64,000 bases of DNA from Bog-473 sp963711065 (GTDB lineage Bacteria; Actinomycetota; Acidimicrobiia; Acidimicrobiales; RAAP-2). Each line of letters starts with the position of its first letter. The stretch's first letter is position 1. The translations under genes and the position numbers were made by a program. The notes beneath the pieces were generated by a model. That model searched no databases, was not told where the DNA came from, and saw only the letters and a program-made list of their open reading frames with translations. The stretch lies in assembly GCA_963711065.1 (NCBI GenBank), contig CAVQCO010000003.1:124001-188000 (forward strand), read 5' to 3'. Positions 15,836 through 24,293 of this stretch are shown here, one piece after another.

Positions 15836-18150
15836 ATGACAGCGACCCGAGGAACCGATCTCGACTCACCGCACGTGTCGGCGGGAACCGAGGTGGCGGA
15901 CCTGCCGGCCGAGATCCGGGACAGCGTTCGTGGAGACGACAACCCAGTCAGCTCGGGCCGTCCCGGCCCGTTCGCCCGACTTGGCGCGTGGGCCGCCACC
16001 CATTTCCGGAGGGTGCTCATCGCATGGCTTCTCGTGCTCCTCGTGTTCGGGATCTTTGCCGTCCATGTGGAGAACGCGCTGGCCGGTGCGGGGTGGCAGG
16101 CATCGAACAGCCAGTCCGTCGCGGCCCGGGCCGTCATCGAGAAGGACTTCTCCGGGCTCGGGGCCACCGCCCTGCAGGTCGTCATCGTCGACCACCACGG
16201 CGCGATCGCGTCGGACCCTCAGGCTCAGGCCGTGGTGGTGAGGGCGACCAATGTGCTCCGCAGCGATCCCCGGGTATCCACCGTCGTCCCGCCTCAAGCC
16301 GGGGTCTCGTTGTCGCGGGACGGCCGGACCGCCATCATCACCGCCGGATCGGCTGCCAACTCCAACAAGATGGTGCAGGCGGCCGACTCGGTGGAGCCGA
16401 AGCTGGCGGCTCTGTCCTCGTCCGGCGTCACCGTGACCCTGACCGGCGACAGCGCCCTGTGGGCCGACTTCAACACCGCCAACCGCTCGGCCATGCTGCG
16501 CTCCGAGATGCTGTCGTGGCCGGTGACAATCATCATCCTGATCATCGCCTTCGGGAGCCTGGTGGCCGCCGGACTGCCGCTGCTCTTGACCATGGCCGGT
16601 CTGCTGGTGGCTGCCGGCGCCCTGGTCATCACCACCAAGTTCATGCCCGTCTCCATTTGGGCGCTCAACTTCGCGTTGATGTTCGCCCTCGCCCTGGGCA
16701 TCGACTACGCCCTCTTCCTGGTCATGCGCTTCCGCGCCGCCCTCAAACGCCGTGGAGCCGAACCGGACGACCACGAGGCAATCGTTGCGTCCGTAGCCGA
16801 GACGGTGGACACCGCCGGCAAGGCGGTTGCGTTCAGCGCGCTGACCGTGCTCGCATCACTGGCCGCCATCATGGTCGTGCCGAGCCCGGCCTTCCGGTCG
16901 ATGGCCTTCGGCATCATGCTGTCCGTCGTCGCCGTGCTGGCTGCCACCCTCACACTCCTGCCCGCCGTGCTCGGCAAGCTCGGGACCAACATCAACAAGG
17001 GCAAGATCCGGCTGCGTCGAGGCCCGCGGCCCGAGGGTGAGGGCCCGCTCGACCGGATCCTGCACCGCTGGGGCAAGTTCCTGTGGCGTCATCCGTTCCC
17101 GGCGGGTGCGGCAGCTCTGGTCTTGCTGCTCCTGGCCGCCGCGCCGATCATCGGGATGCGGACCAACATGCCCTCGATCACCATCGTGCCGGCCAGCGCC
17201 AACGCCCGAGTCGGCTACTACCAGGTGACGAGCGCCTTCGGCCCGGGCGCTCCCGGCACCCTGCAGGTGGTGGTCCCCGAGGCCGAACAGGCCCGCGCCC
17301 TTTCCACCCTCGCCCACACAACCGGGAGTGGCTGGCGTTGTCCCGGGGCCGACCAACGCCGGGTGGACCCTCGACCAGGTGGTCCCGACCACCGGGCCTT
17401 CGACGACCACCACCGGTGCGACCATCGACCACCTCCGCCAGGTGCTGCCGGCCGGGACGCTGATCGGCGGGGCGGCGGCGGAGAACCACGACCTCCAGCA
17501 GTCGCTGGCGTCGTACACGCCGACTCGTCCTCGCCATCCTGGGCGTCCTCGGGTTCCTGCTGCTGCTGATCGCCCTCGGTGCCCCGCTGATCGCCGCCCT
17601 CGGTGTGCTGATCACGGCCCTGTCGGTGGCCGGCGCCTTCGGCATCGGCCGTCTCATCTTCCAGAACGGCTACCTGTCCGGCCTGCTCGGGTTCCAGCCC
17701 CAGGGCTTCATCGACGCCTGGGCCCCGCTGTTCTTCGGGGCCATGGTCTTCGGGGTGGCCATGGACTACACGCTGTTCATGCTGTCGGCGGCCAAGGAGC
17801 GCTACGAGACGCACCCCGATCCCGAGCACGCCATGGTCGGGTCGATGCGCACGTCGGGACGGGTCGTGCTCTCGGCGGCCGCGGTCATGATCGCCGTGTT
17901 CTTGACCTTCGCCCTGTCGGGACCCCTGGCCCCCAAGGAGATGGGTGTGATCCTGGCCATCGCCGTGGCGCTCGACGCCCTGGTGGTGCGCCTGGTCGTG
18001 CTGCCGGTCGTGCTGCGGTTGGGTGGGCACGGGGCCTGGCACCAGCCGAAGGTGGCTCGGGCGGATCCTGCCCAAGGTGAAGTTCTCGCACTGACCCGGG
18101 GGTCCCGCGAGATGACGAGGTCACCGACAACGACGACGAAGGAGGAGTGA
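15836..18150 (+). CDS. MMPL/RND-family membrane transporter, two frameshifts
   Basis: The product would have about 770 residues: a first membrane segment (RRVLIAWLLVLLVFGIF), an extracytoplasmic loop, a bundle with the family motif GIDYALFLVMRFR, and a second half with GVAMDYTLFMLSAAKERY. MMPL proteins export lipids, siderophores or small hydrophobic compounds. The ATG at 15836 is chosen because AAAGGA lies nine bases upstream. The frame changes near 17325 and near 17520, each equal to one extra base; protein similarity continues across both, so either the gene is recently broken or the sequence has errors. Tandem CstR-type operators control it, and the stop is two bases before the second cstR start, so it is tied to the sulfur response; it might export a sulfur compound or a thiol conjugate. 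Confidence 0.8.
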
Positions 18151-18152
18151 CC

Positions 18153-18422
18153 ATGCAACTACCCGACGAGGTGGTCGATGATCTTCGCCTGCGGCTCAAG
18201 CGTGCGGGGGGACAGGTGCAGGCGGTTGAGACGATGCTCGCCGAAGGCCGTGAGTGTCGCGACATCGTGACGCAGCTGAGTGCGGCGACCAAGGCACTCG
18301 AGCAGGTCGGCTTTCGACTGATCGCCGGCGGGCTGACCTACTGCCTCCAGCATCCCGAGGAGGCCGCGGAGTCCGGCTATCCCCTCGACGAGGTCCAACG
18401 GATGTTCACGAAGCTGGCGTGA
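18153..18422 (+). CDS. cstR: CstR-type persulfide-sensing repressor, copy 2
   Basis: 89 residues, same length as the copy at 13495 and clearly paralogous; Cys35 and Cys64 are kept and the histidine position is again glycine (IAGGLTYC). AAGGAGG lies close before the ATG. It follows the MMPL gene by two bases and is followed by a DUF2892 gene, forming an operon under the 15731/15763 operators. The two copies may form mixed tetramers or divide the operators between them. Confidence 0.85.
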   Translation: MQLPDEVVDDLRLRLKRAGGQVQAVETMLAEGRECRDIVTQLSAATKALEQVGFRLIAGGLTYCLQHPEEAAESGYPLDEVQRMFTKLA

Positions 18423-18477
18423 GAGCAGCGAATCGCAAACACCAGATGAAGTAATCGAAGAGAAGGAGCAGTGAATC

Positions 18478-18693
18478 ATGGGATTCTCCAAGTTCATGGC
18501 ATCAAAGGCAGGCCGGGCCGTCAGGGTCATCGCCGGTGTGGCGCTGATCGTCGTCGGTGGGATCCTTGGTGGAGGTTGGTGGGCCCTCGCCGTGGTCGGC
18601 CTGGTCCCACTCGCCGCCGGCGCACTCGACATCTGCCTGTTCAACGTCCTCTTCGGGCAGCCACTCAGCGGCAAGGCTGTTCGGGCGGCCTGA
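18478..18693 (+). CDS. DUF2892 (YgaP-type membrane segment) small protein
   Basis: 71 residues: a short basic start (MASKAGRAVRVIAG), then two hydrophobic helices with the family-like GGILGGGWWALAVVGLVPL and the ending GQPLSGKAV. DUF2892 is the membrane part of the rhodanese YgaP and is common as a separate small protein next to rhodanese and SQR genes. It may anchor or recruit a sulfurtransferase at the membrane. GAGAAGGAGCAG precedes the ATG. It lies 55 bp after the second cstR. Confidence 0.75.
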   Translation: MGFSKFMASKAGRAVRVIAGVALIVVGGILGGGWWALAVVGLVPLAAGALDICLFNVLFGQPLSGKAVRAA

Positions 18694-18766
18694 CCTGACC
18701 AGCAAAGGGCGCGACGGGGCAAGATCCCTGGACGCGCCGTCGCTCACTGATTCGAGAGGCGGCAGC

Positions 18767-19412
18767 ATGAACACAACGCCGGGTCCGACCATCGAGGTCT
18801 TCGCGGACATCTGGTGTCCCTTCACCCACGTCGGACTGCGGACGATCGAAGAGCAGCGGGCCCGGACCGGTCGGACCGACGTGGCGATCTGGGTCCGAGC
18901 GTGGCCGCTCGAACTGGTGAACGGCGCGCCGCTCGACCCGACGGTCACCTGGGAACACGCCGACGACCTGCGAGACGCAGGTCGCCCCGAACCTGTTCCG
19001 GCACCTCGACGTCGACCGGTTCCCGAGCTCCACCCTCGATGCCCTCGCACTGGCCAACCGGGCCTACCGGACCGACCTCCAGGTTGGCGAGCGGGTCAGC
19101 TTCGCGCTCAGGGACGCCCTCTTCGAACAAGGCCGGGACATCTCGGACCGTGTCACGCTCGAATCCCTGGCGCGCGATCTGGGCGTCGTCATGCCCGACG
19201 AGTCCGATCGCGCCGGCGTGCTGGCGGACTGGCACGAAGGAGGGCGGCGCGGCGTCCTCGGCTCGCCACACTTCTTCTGTGGTGACACCGACGTGTTCTG
19301 CCCTTCACTCGACATCACGAAGGACCCCATGGAGGGCGTGTCGATCGTCAGGGACGCGTCGCGTCTGACGGAGTTCCTGGCGCACTGCTTGGCCCAGCCC
19401 GGACCGGCATGA
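18767..19412 (+). CDS. DsbA-family thioredoxin-fold oxidoreductase, one frameshift
   Basis: The first 70 residues (IEVFADIWCPFTHVGLRTIE) match the FrnE/2-hydroxychromene isomerase-like branch of DsbA, with a single active-site cysteine in WCPFTH instead of CxxC. Near 18975 the frame shifts by one base and the remainder continues with QVAPNLFRHLDVDRF and the family-typical SPHFFCGDTDVFCPS, ending at 19412. Such proteins act as thiol oxidoreductases or glutathione-dependent isomerases. Without the frameshift the protein would have about 214 residues, normal for the family. It follows the DUF2892 gene and probably belongs to the same transcript. Confidence 0.72.
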
Positions 19413-19443
19413 GACGTGGCCCGACGTTGCAGATCGGTGGCGC

Positions 19444-19472
19444 TTGATACCCCCAGGGGTATCTGCTAACCT
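19444..19472 (+). promoter_or_regulatory. SQR promoter with perfect CstR-type operator between -35 and -10
   Basis: TTGATA (19444-19449), 17-bp spacer, TAACCT (19467-19472). The perfect palindrome ATACCCCCAGGGGTAT (19447-19462) fills the spacer, so a bound repressor would block polymerase. It lies 29 bp before the SQR start. Confidence 0.78.
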
Positions 19473-19501
19473 GGGGTCAGAGAGACAGATGGAGGTCTGA
19501 C

Positions 19502-20964
19502 ATGGCACGAGTCGTCGTCCTGGGCGGAGGCATCGCCGGCCATACGGCGGCACTCCATCTCACCCGGATGCTCAAGCGCTCCGACGAGGTCGTGGTGGTC
19601 ACCCCGAACTCCAACTGGAACTGGATTCCGTCGAACATCTGGGTCGGGGTGGGCAAGATGAAGACCGACCAGGTGACCTTCAAGCTCGGACCGATCTACA
19701 AGCGCAAGGGGATCGAGTTCCATCAGGCTCTGGCGACGGCGATCCACCCGGGCGGCGGACCGGGGCGGCCAAGGCCGTACGTCGAGGTCACCTATACCGA
19801 CCCGGCCCGAGCCGGCGAGCACGGCGAGCTGGACTACGACTACCTGGTCAACGCCACCGGCCCGAAGCTCAACTTCGGCGCCACTCCCGGACTCGGACCC
19901 GACGGCCACTCCTACTCGGTGTGCACCGCGGGCCATGCAGTCGACGCGTCGGCGGCCCTCCAGGGATCGATCCAGAGGATGAAGGAGGGTGAACGCCAGG
20001 TCCTCGTCGTCGGGATGGGGCACGGGACCTGCACTTGCGAGGGAGCGGCCTTCGAGTACGCGTTCAACGTGGAGCACGAGGTGCGCCAGGCCGGTGTCCG
20101 CGACCTGGCCGACATCGTCTACCTGACCAACGAGTACGAGCTCGGGGACTTCGGCGTCGGCGGGCTGACCTTCACCCAACAGGGGATTCCAGACGACGTC
20201 CAAGCTGTGGACCGAGTCGCTCTTCCGAGAGCGGGGGATCCGGGCGATCACCGGAGCCCACGTCACGAGCGTCGAGGAGGGCGTCGTCCACTACGAGCAA
20301 GCTGGATGGTTCGGCGAACTCGCTGTTCTTCGACTTCGCCATGCTGCTGCCGCCGTTCCGCGGCGTTGATCTCCAGGCGTACGACGCCGACGGAGCGGAC
20401 ATCACCGACGAGCTCTTCGCCCCCAATGGGTTCATGAAGGTCGACGCGGACTACTCGGGCAAACCGTTCGAGGAATGGCGGGCCGAGGACTGGCCGAGTA
20501 CCTACCAGGTACCCCGCTACCCGAACATCTTCGCCGTCGGCATCGCCTTCGCCCCGCCCCACCAGATCTCACGACCGAGGAAGTCACCCAGCGGCACCGT
20601 CATCGCCCCGTCACCCCCTCGGACCGGAATGCCGTCGGGGATCATGGGCAAGCTGGCCGCCACGAACATCGCCGCAGATGATCCAACACGGGGACTCGGC
20701 GCAGATCCGCACGGCGCTCGATGGCGGACATGGGGGCAGCATGCGTCGCCTCGGCCGGTTCCGGGCTGCGCCAGGGGAGCGCGGCGTCGATGACCATGTA
20801 CCCGGTCGTGCCGGACCTGGTGAAGTACCCGAACACGGGCCGGAGCCTGAAGGACACGTTCGGCGAGATCGGCCTGAGCCGGGCACTGGATCAAGCTGCT
20901 GCTCCACTACATGTTCATCTACAAGGCCAAGGCCCGCCCGGGCTGGCACCTGATCCCCGAGTAG
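19502..20964 (+). CDS. Sulfide:quinone oxidoreductase-like flavoprotein, about five frameshifts
   Basis: The N-terminus is an FAD-binding Rossmann motif (VVVLGGGIAGHTAALHL); cysteines occur in SVCTAGHA and MGHGTCTCEGA, and the end reads HWIKLLLHYMFIYKAKARPG, a C-terminal amphipathic membrane-binding region seen in SQR-like proteins. SQR oxidises sulfide to persulfide or polysulfide and passes electrons to quinone, feeding the dioxygenase at 12377. Coding similarity moves through all three frames at about 20185, 20300, 20680, 20718 and 20888, each step equal to one extra base, and ends at TAG 20962-20964. As sequenced it cannot give one protein; the conserved residues across all pieces suggest sequencing error or very recent decay. 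A general FAD/NAD(P) oxidoreductase is the alternative. Confidence 0.72.
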
Positions 20965-20978
20965 GAGAGGAGATCTCG

Positions 20979-21163
20979 ATGGACGACACCGAAGCCAACA
21001 TCGCGAGCGCACCGCTCCCGACGGACAAGACCCTTGCGAGCCCGCAAGAACCTGTTCATCCAGTTCGGACGGTTCCTGGCCATCAACACCGAAGATGTTC
21101 AAGATCATCCGCAAGAGAACATCGCTGAGCGGGTCGTCGCTCAGCCTCAAGGAGGAACGACGT
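20979..21163 (+). CDS. Small conserved basic protein of SQR operons, frameshifted
   Basis: From the ATG at 20979 (GAGAGGAG upstream) the protein starts MDDTEANIASAPLPTDKTL; after shifts near 21037 and 21085 the conserved part reads RARKNLFIQFGRFLAINT and KMFKIIRK. Short proteins with such an aromatic, basic helix are often found next to SQR genes, and membrane-peripheral binding is plausible. The true stop is unclear because of the shifts. The function is unknown. Confidence 0.45.
21149..21155 (+). promoter_or_regulatory. Shine-Dalgarno AAGGAGG of the small zinc-ribbon gene
   Basis: A full AAGGAGG eight bases before the ATG at 21164. It establishes that the short Cys-rich frame is a separate gene and not a continuation of the upstream frame. 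Confidence 0.8.
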
Positions 21164-21432
21164 ATGTGCGTTGAAGTGACATGCAAGCAATGCGGCCGCC
21201 CGTCCTGGAAGGGGTGCGGCAAGCACGTGGATCAGGTGCTGGGCCACGTTGCTCGAGAGATCGGTGCCAGTGCCCTGCTCGCACGCCGACGAAGCGCCGA
21301 CGTTGGTTCGGACGACGACTACCCACGTCGAAGGAGCGGTCGGAGTCGAATGCTGACCGCTCGTACGGATGGGGCCTCGGCGACGCCACCTTGCGCACCG
21401 TTGTTCCCTTCAGCGGTCCTCCGTCTCAGTAG
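21164..21432 (+). CDS. Small cysteine-rich zinc-ribbon-like protein, one frameshift
   Basis: Begins MCVEVTCKQCGRPSWKGCGK and continues HVDQVLGHV, a widespread short protein type with C-x2-C and C-G-x-H-V motifs that usually ends with a Cys-x-Cys. Near 21260 the frame changes; the following frame supplies RCQCPARTPTKRRRWFGRR, restoring the second cysteine pair, and stops at 21432. It likely binds one zinc. Its partner or role is unknown; it lies in the SQR gene string. Confidence 0.55.
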
Positions 21433-21441
21433 GACGTAGCC

Positions 21442-22049
21442 GTGAGCAGCCAGCAGTGGGACGAGCGCTACAGCGGGGACGAGCTGGTGTGGACGAGCAC
21501 GCCCAACCAATTCCTCGTCGCCGGGGTCGACGGCCTTCCCGCCGGGCGGGCGGTGGACCTCGCCTGTGGCGAGGGTCGCAACTCGATCTGGCTCGCCGAA
21601 CACGGTTGGCAGGTGACCGGCGTGGACTTTTCGCCGGTCGGCCTGGCCGAAAGCTAAGCAGTTCGCTAACCTCCAGGGCGTCGAGGTCACCTGGGTCGAG
21701 TCCGCCGTAGAGAACTGGACACCACCCCCTGACGGATTCGACCTCGTCGCCGTGCTCTATCTCCAGCTTCCTCAGCCCGCTCGCTCGGCGGCCCTCGCGG
21801 TCGGCCGCGTCGGCGGTGGCCCCAGGCGGCACGCTGCTCGTCATCGCTCACGATCTGGACAACCTGACCCGGGGGTACGGGGGTCCGCCGGTTCCCGACG
21901 TGCTCTATCGGGTCAGTGACGTGACGGAGGCGGCGGTCATCGCCGGCCTGACCGTGGAGCACGCGGAGCAGGCCGTCCGAGTGGTCGACACCGAAGATGG
22001 CCCGAGGGAGGCGATCGACGCATTCGTCCGCGCCAAGCGACCTGTGTAG
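21442..22049 (+). CDS. SAM-dependent methyltransferase (TehB-like), two frameshifts
   Basis: From a GTG at 21442: WDERYSGDELVWTSTPNQFL and motif I DLACGEGRNSIWLAEHGW followed by VTGVDFS, typical of the TehB/thiol-methyltransferase-like group. The frame shifts near 21655 (AAA where AA is expected) to KQFANLQGVEVTWVESAVEN and FDLVAVLYLQLP, and near 21812 to APGGTLLVIAHDL, ending at 22049. The product would have about 200 residues, normal for the group. These enzymes methylate small thiols, tellurite or halides; in this context sulfide or thiol methylation is possible but unproven. Confidence 0.72.
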
Positions 22050-22545
22050 CGCCCCCTGTGTTCTGACAATTGAGCCGGAAAATGATTGCAACTAGACGTC
22101 GGCCAGATCCGGTCCACTGCGGGGGCCTACACCGAGCATCGGGATGGGGATCGCCCACCCGCGGTGCCAATTCCGCCCCGTCATCAGGCTGTTTGATGAT
22201 TCACCGATGGCCAGTGATGGACATCGAATGACACCGGTTTCCGCGGTTACATCGGCTTTGGTTCTCACGGCGATTCTCACCCCACCCACAATGGATGTGG
22301 CCGCCCGTCCGGGCCGGCCTGATGCGCCTTGTCCTCTTCCACGGCCGGATATGAACCAGAGCCGCCGCCCAGGACAGGGCCGGCGAAACGGCGTGGTTGG
22401 CCTCCCCCACCGTGGTGGAACTGTGTCTCCATTTGCGGACACTGTCTGGCAGGACATGGGCGCTTCCGATTGGCCGCTCGCGCACACGGACAAAGGGCTG
22501 GCCTTGTGAGACGATGGATTCTCGTTCAGGGCAGGGAGGGAGTGA
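22050..22545. other. Non-coding region with diverged island repeat
   Basis: A 496-bp gap between the methyltransferase and the hydrolase. It contains repeat copy 2 (22163-22280); apart from that no gene, hairpin or known site was recognised. A possible Shine-Dalgarno GGGAGGG for the next gene lies at its right end. Confidence 0.5.
22163..22280. repeat. Diverged 118-bp repeat, copy 2
   Basis: Gapless alignment to 8769-8886, with the best-conserved end TTTGGTTCTCACGGCGATTC. No tRNA fragment is next to this copy, unlike copy 1. Confidence 0.6.
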
Positions 22546-23904
22546 ATGGGGGCGATCCGTCGAATGGTGTCGCTGGGCGCGGTTACCTTTAGCCTTCTGC
22601 TCTCCGCCATGGCACTCCCATTGGTCGGCGCCCCGACTGTTGCCGCTGCGGCCGGATCGACTTTGGTGGCAACCACGACAATGACCTTCGTCGACGCCTC
22701 TCGCTCGACGCCGCCGTGGGACGGGATGCCGGGCAAGCCCTCCCGGACACTCGTGACGACCATCTGGTATCCGGCGCGGGCATCCGGCTCGGTCGCCGCA
22801 TCTGGCGACGGTCCATACCCACTCATCGTCTTCGCCCACGGCCTGGGAGGCTCACCTCAGGACTACCAGCAGCTGCTGACCGCCTGGGCGGCCGCGGGGT
22901 ATGTGGTGGCCGCGCCCTTGTTCCCGCTGTCAAGCAGTCAGACGCCTGGTGGTCCTGATGGTGGGGACATCGGCAACCAGCCTGGTGACATGAGCTTCGT
23001 CCTCGACCAGGTGCTCAGTGCATCGGCCGCCCCGAACGGACCGCTGTCGGGCCTGGTCGCCCCGAACGAGATTGGGGCCGCCGGCCACTCCAACGGTGCC
23101 ATCACGACCCTGGGCCTCGTCGCCAACAGCTGCTGCCGTGACACCCGGGTCAAAGCAGCGGTTGTCATGGCAGGCACCACCGAGGGTCTCGGTCGCGGCT
23201 CATACGAGTTGGCCAAGGCTCCACCGCTCCTCGTCGTATCGGACGTTCACGACGGGCTCGTCCCCTATGCCGATGCTGTTGCGGTCTTCAATCAGGCACG
23301 GGGACCAAAGGCGCTGCTTGCGCTCGATTGGGACAGTTCCTCTGACAGCACAGGTTCGACCGCTCACATGGCCGCGTCTGGGGTCGTCGGTCCGACGTCA
23401 GTTCCGGTCATCGAGTCAACGACGGCCTTCTTCAATGCCTTCCTCAAGCACGAACCCGGGGCGCTCCAGGCCGTCTCGGCCGACGGTCGCTCCTCACTGT
23501 CGGCGGTGCACACCGCCTGGACTTCGGGCTCCCAGGCAACCTTGCCTGTACCCAAGCAAGCGGCGGTCCACTTGCACGCCACCGTCACTCCAAACACAGG
23601 CTTGAATGACGGCCAGGCCGTCACCGTTCGGTGGAGTGGCTACACGCCTGGCAAGGTCGTCAATATCCTCGAGTGTTCCCAAGTAGACATCACCACGGCC
23701 AGCTCGGCCGGCTGCAGCTTCTCTCATGCAGCGATCCTGCACGCTGACCCAACGGGATCGGGCTCGGTGGTTCTCCACGTTGGCACCGGTACCATCGGCA
23801 ACGGAGTCTGCGACGTAGTGCACAGCTGCTACGTCATAGTGAACAACGCCAGCTCGACCAACCCGGCCGACACCAAAGCGCTCCCCATCCGCTTCGCCTC
23901 CTGA
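22546..23904 (+). CDS. Secreted alpha/beta hydrolase with neocarzinostatin-like C-terminal domain
   Basis: 452 residues. A signal peptide (LLLSAMALPLVGAPTVAAAA) precedes an alpha/beta-hydrolase domain: oxyanion FAHGLGG, nucleophile Ser in AAGHSNGA, Asp in SDVHDGLVP and a His in STAHM. This resembles the dienelactone/PAF-acetylhydrolase-like secreted esterases. From about residue 345 comes a beta-rich segment (TPNTGLNDGQAVTVRWSGY) with two cysteine pairs (ECS...GCS; VCD...SCY), as in the neocarzinostatin/enediyne apoprotein fold. GGGAGGG precedes the ATG. It stands alone at the right end of the island, and its frame is intact. Confidence 0.75.
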   Translation: MGAIRRMVSLGAVTFSLLLSAMALPLVGAPTVAAAAGSTLVATTTMTFVDASRSTPPWDGMPGKPSRTLVTTIWYPARASGSVAASGDGPYPLIVFAHGLGGSPQDYQQLLTAWAAAGYVVAAPLFPLSSSQTPGGPDGGDIGNQPGDMSFVLDQVLSASAAPNGPLSGLVAPNEIGAAGHSNGAITTLGLVANSCCRDTRVKAAVVMAGTTEGLGRGSYELAKAPPLLVVSDVHDGLVPYADAVAVFNQARGPKALLALDWDSSSDSTGSTAHMAASGVVGPTSVPVIESTTAFFNAFLKHEPGALQAVSADGRSSLSAVHTAWTSGSQATLPVPKQAAVHLHATVTPNTGLNDGQAVTVRWSGYTPGKVVNILECSQVDITTASSAGCSFSHAAILHADPTGSGSVVLHVGTGTIGNGVCDVVHSCYVIVNNASSTNPADTKALPIRFAS

Positions 23905-24091
23905 CCCGTGCGAATGCCAGGAGGCCGATTCGTCTACGTCGGTCTGAACCGTTGGGGTGTGTTCGTAGATCACTGATGGGTCTGACAAACAGCCGCTCCG
24001 TTCCACGCCAGGGTATGGGCCTGTGCAGCTCAATGACCGGCGCTCACAGCCAGCGGCTCATAACCTGCAAGTCCAGTGCCGCGTGATCCTT

Positions 24092-24109
24092 TTGGTTCTC
24101 ACGGCGTTC
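24092..24109. repeat. Short form of the island repeat near the right attachment site
   Basis: TTGGTTCTCACGGCGTTC repeats the conserved core of the 118-bp repeats. It lies 50 bp before the right attachment repeat and on the same strand. The rest of 23905-24156 holds nothing recognised. Confidence 0.5.
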
Positions 24110-24156
24110 CCGGCAACTATCGGTGAGAATGAAAAGGGCTTTCTGATCTGGCGAAA

Positions 24157-24233
24157 TGGCGCGCTCGGAGGGATTCGAACCCCCAACCTTCTGATCCGTA
24201 GTCAGATGCTCTAGTCCGTTGAGCTACGAGCGC
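24157..24233 (-). tRNA. tRNA-Arg (anticodon ACG)
   Basis: A full cloverleaf is readable on the minus strand: acceptor GCGCTCG with CGAGCGC, U8-A9, D arm GCTC/GAGC, anticodon stem TCTGA/TCAGA around the loop CTACGGA (anticodon ACG), variable AGGTT, T loop TTCGAAT, discriminator G and an encoded CCA. Its 3' half is the integration target repeated at 8682-8724. Confidence 0.95.
24159..24201 (-). repeat. Right attachment-site repeat within tRNA-Arg
   Basis: 43 bp identical to 8682-8724, covering the anticodon loop through the discriminator. Integration kept the tRNA intact. Confidence 0.85.
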
Positions 24234-24293
24234 CGGGTGAGTTGGCCAGTGTACCGGACGAGCCGTCCGGGCCCGCTGGCGCGGCCGGGCTGG

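Larger units (their letters stand above)
8682..24201. mobile_element. Putative genomic island at tRNA-Arg(ACG) carrying sulfur/thiol genes
   Basis: Two identical 43-bp direct repeats (8682-8724 and 24159-24201), consisting of the 3' half of tRNA-Arg, flank 15.4 kb. The intact tRNA is at the right end with its 3' end pointing into the island, as expected for integration at a tRNA 3' end. Cargo: sulfur oxidation and persulfide genes, CstR-type regulators, an MMPL transporter and a secreted hydrolase. No integrase, plasmid or transfer gene lies between the repeats; the integrase is just outside the left repeat. This fits a cis-mobilisable element, or a tandem array in which the integrase belongs to a second, partly deleted element. 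Confidence 0.7.

Noticed and set aside
18767..19412. Two separate genes instead of one frameshifted DsbA-like gene
   Set aside because: The halves align as consecutive parts of one family domain and the second half has no own start signal.
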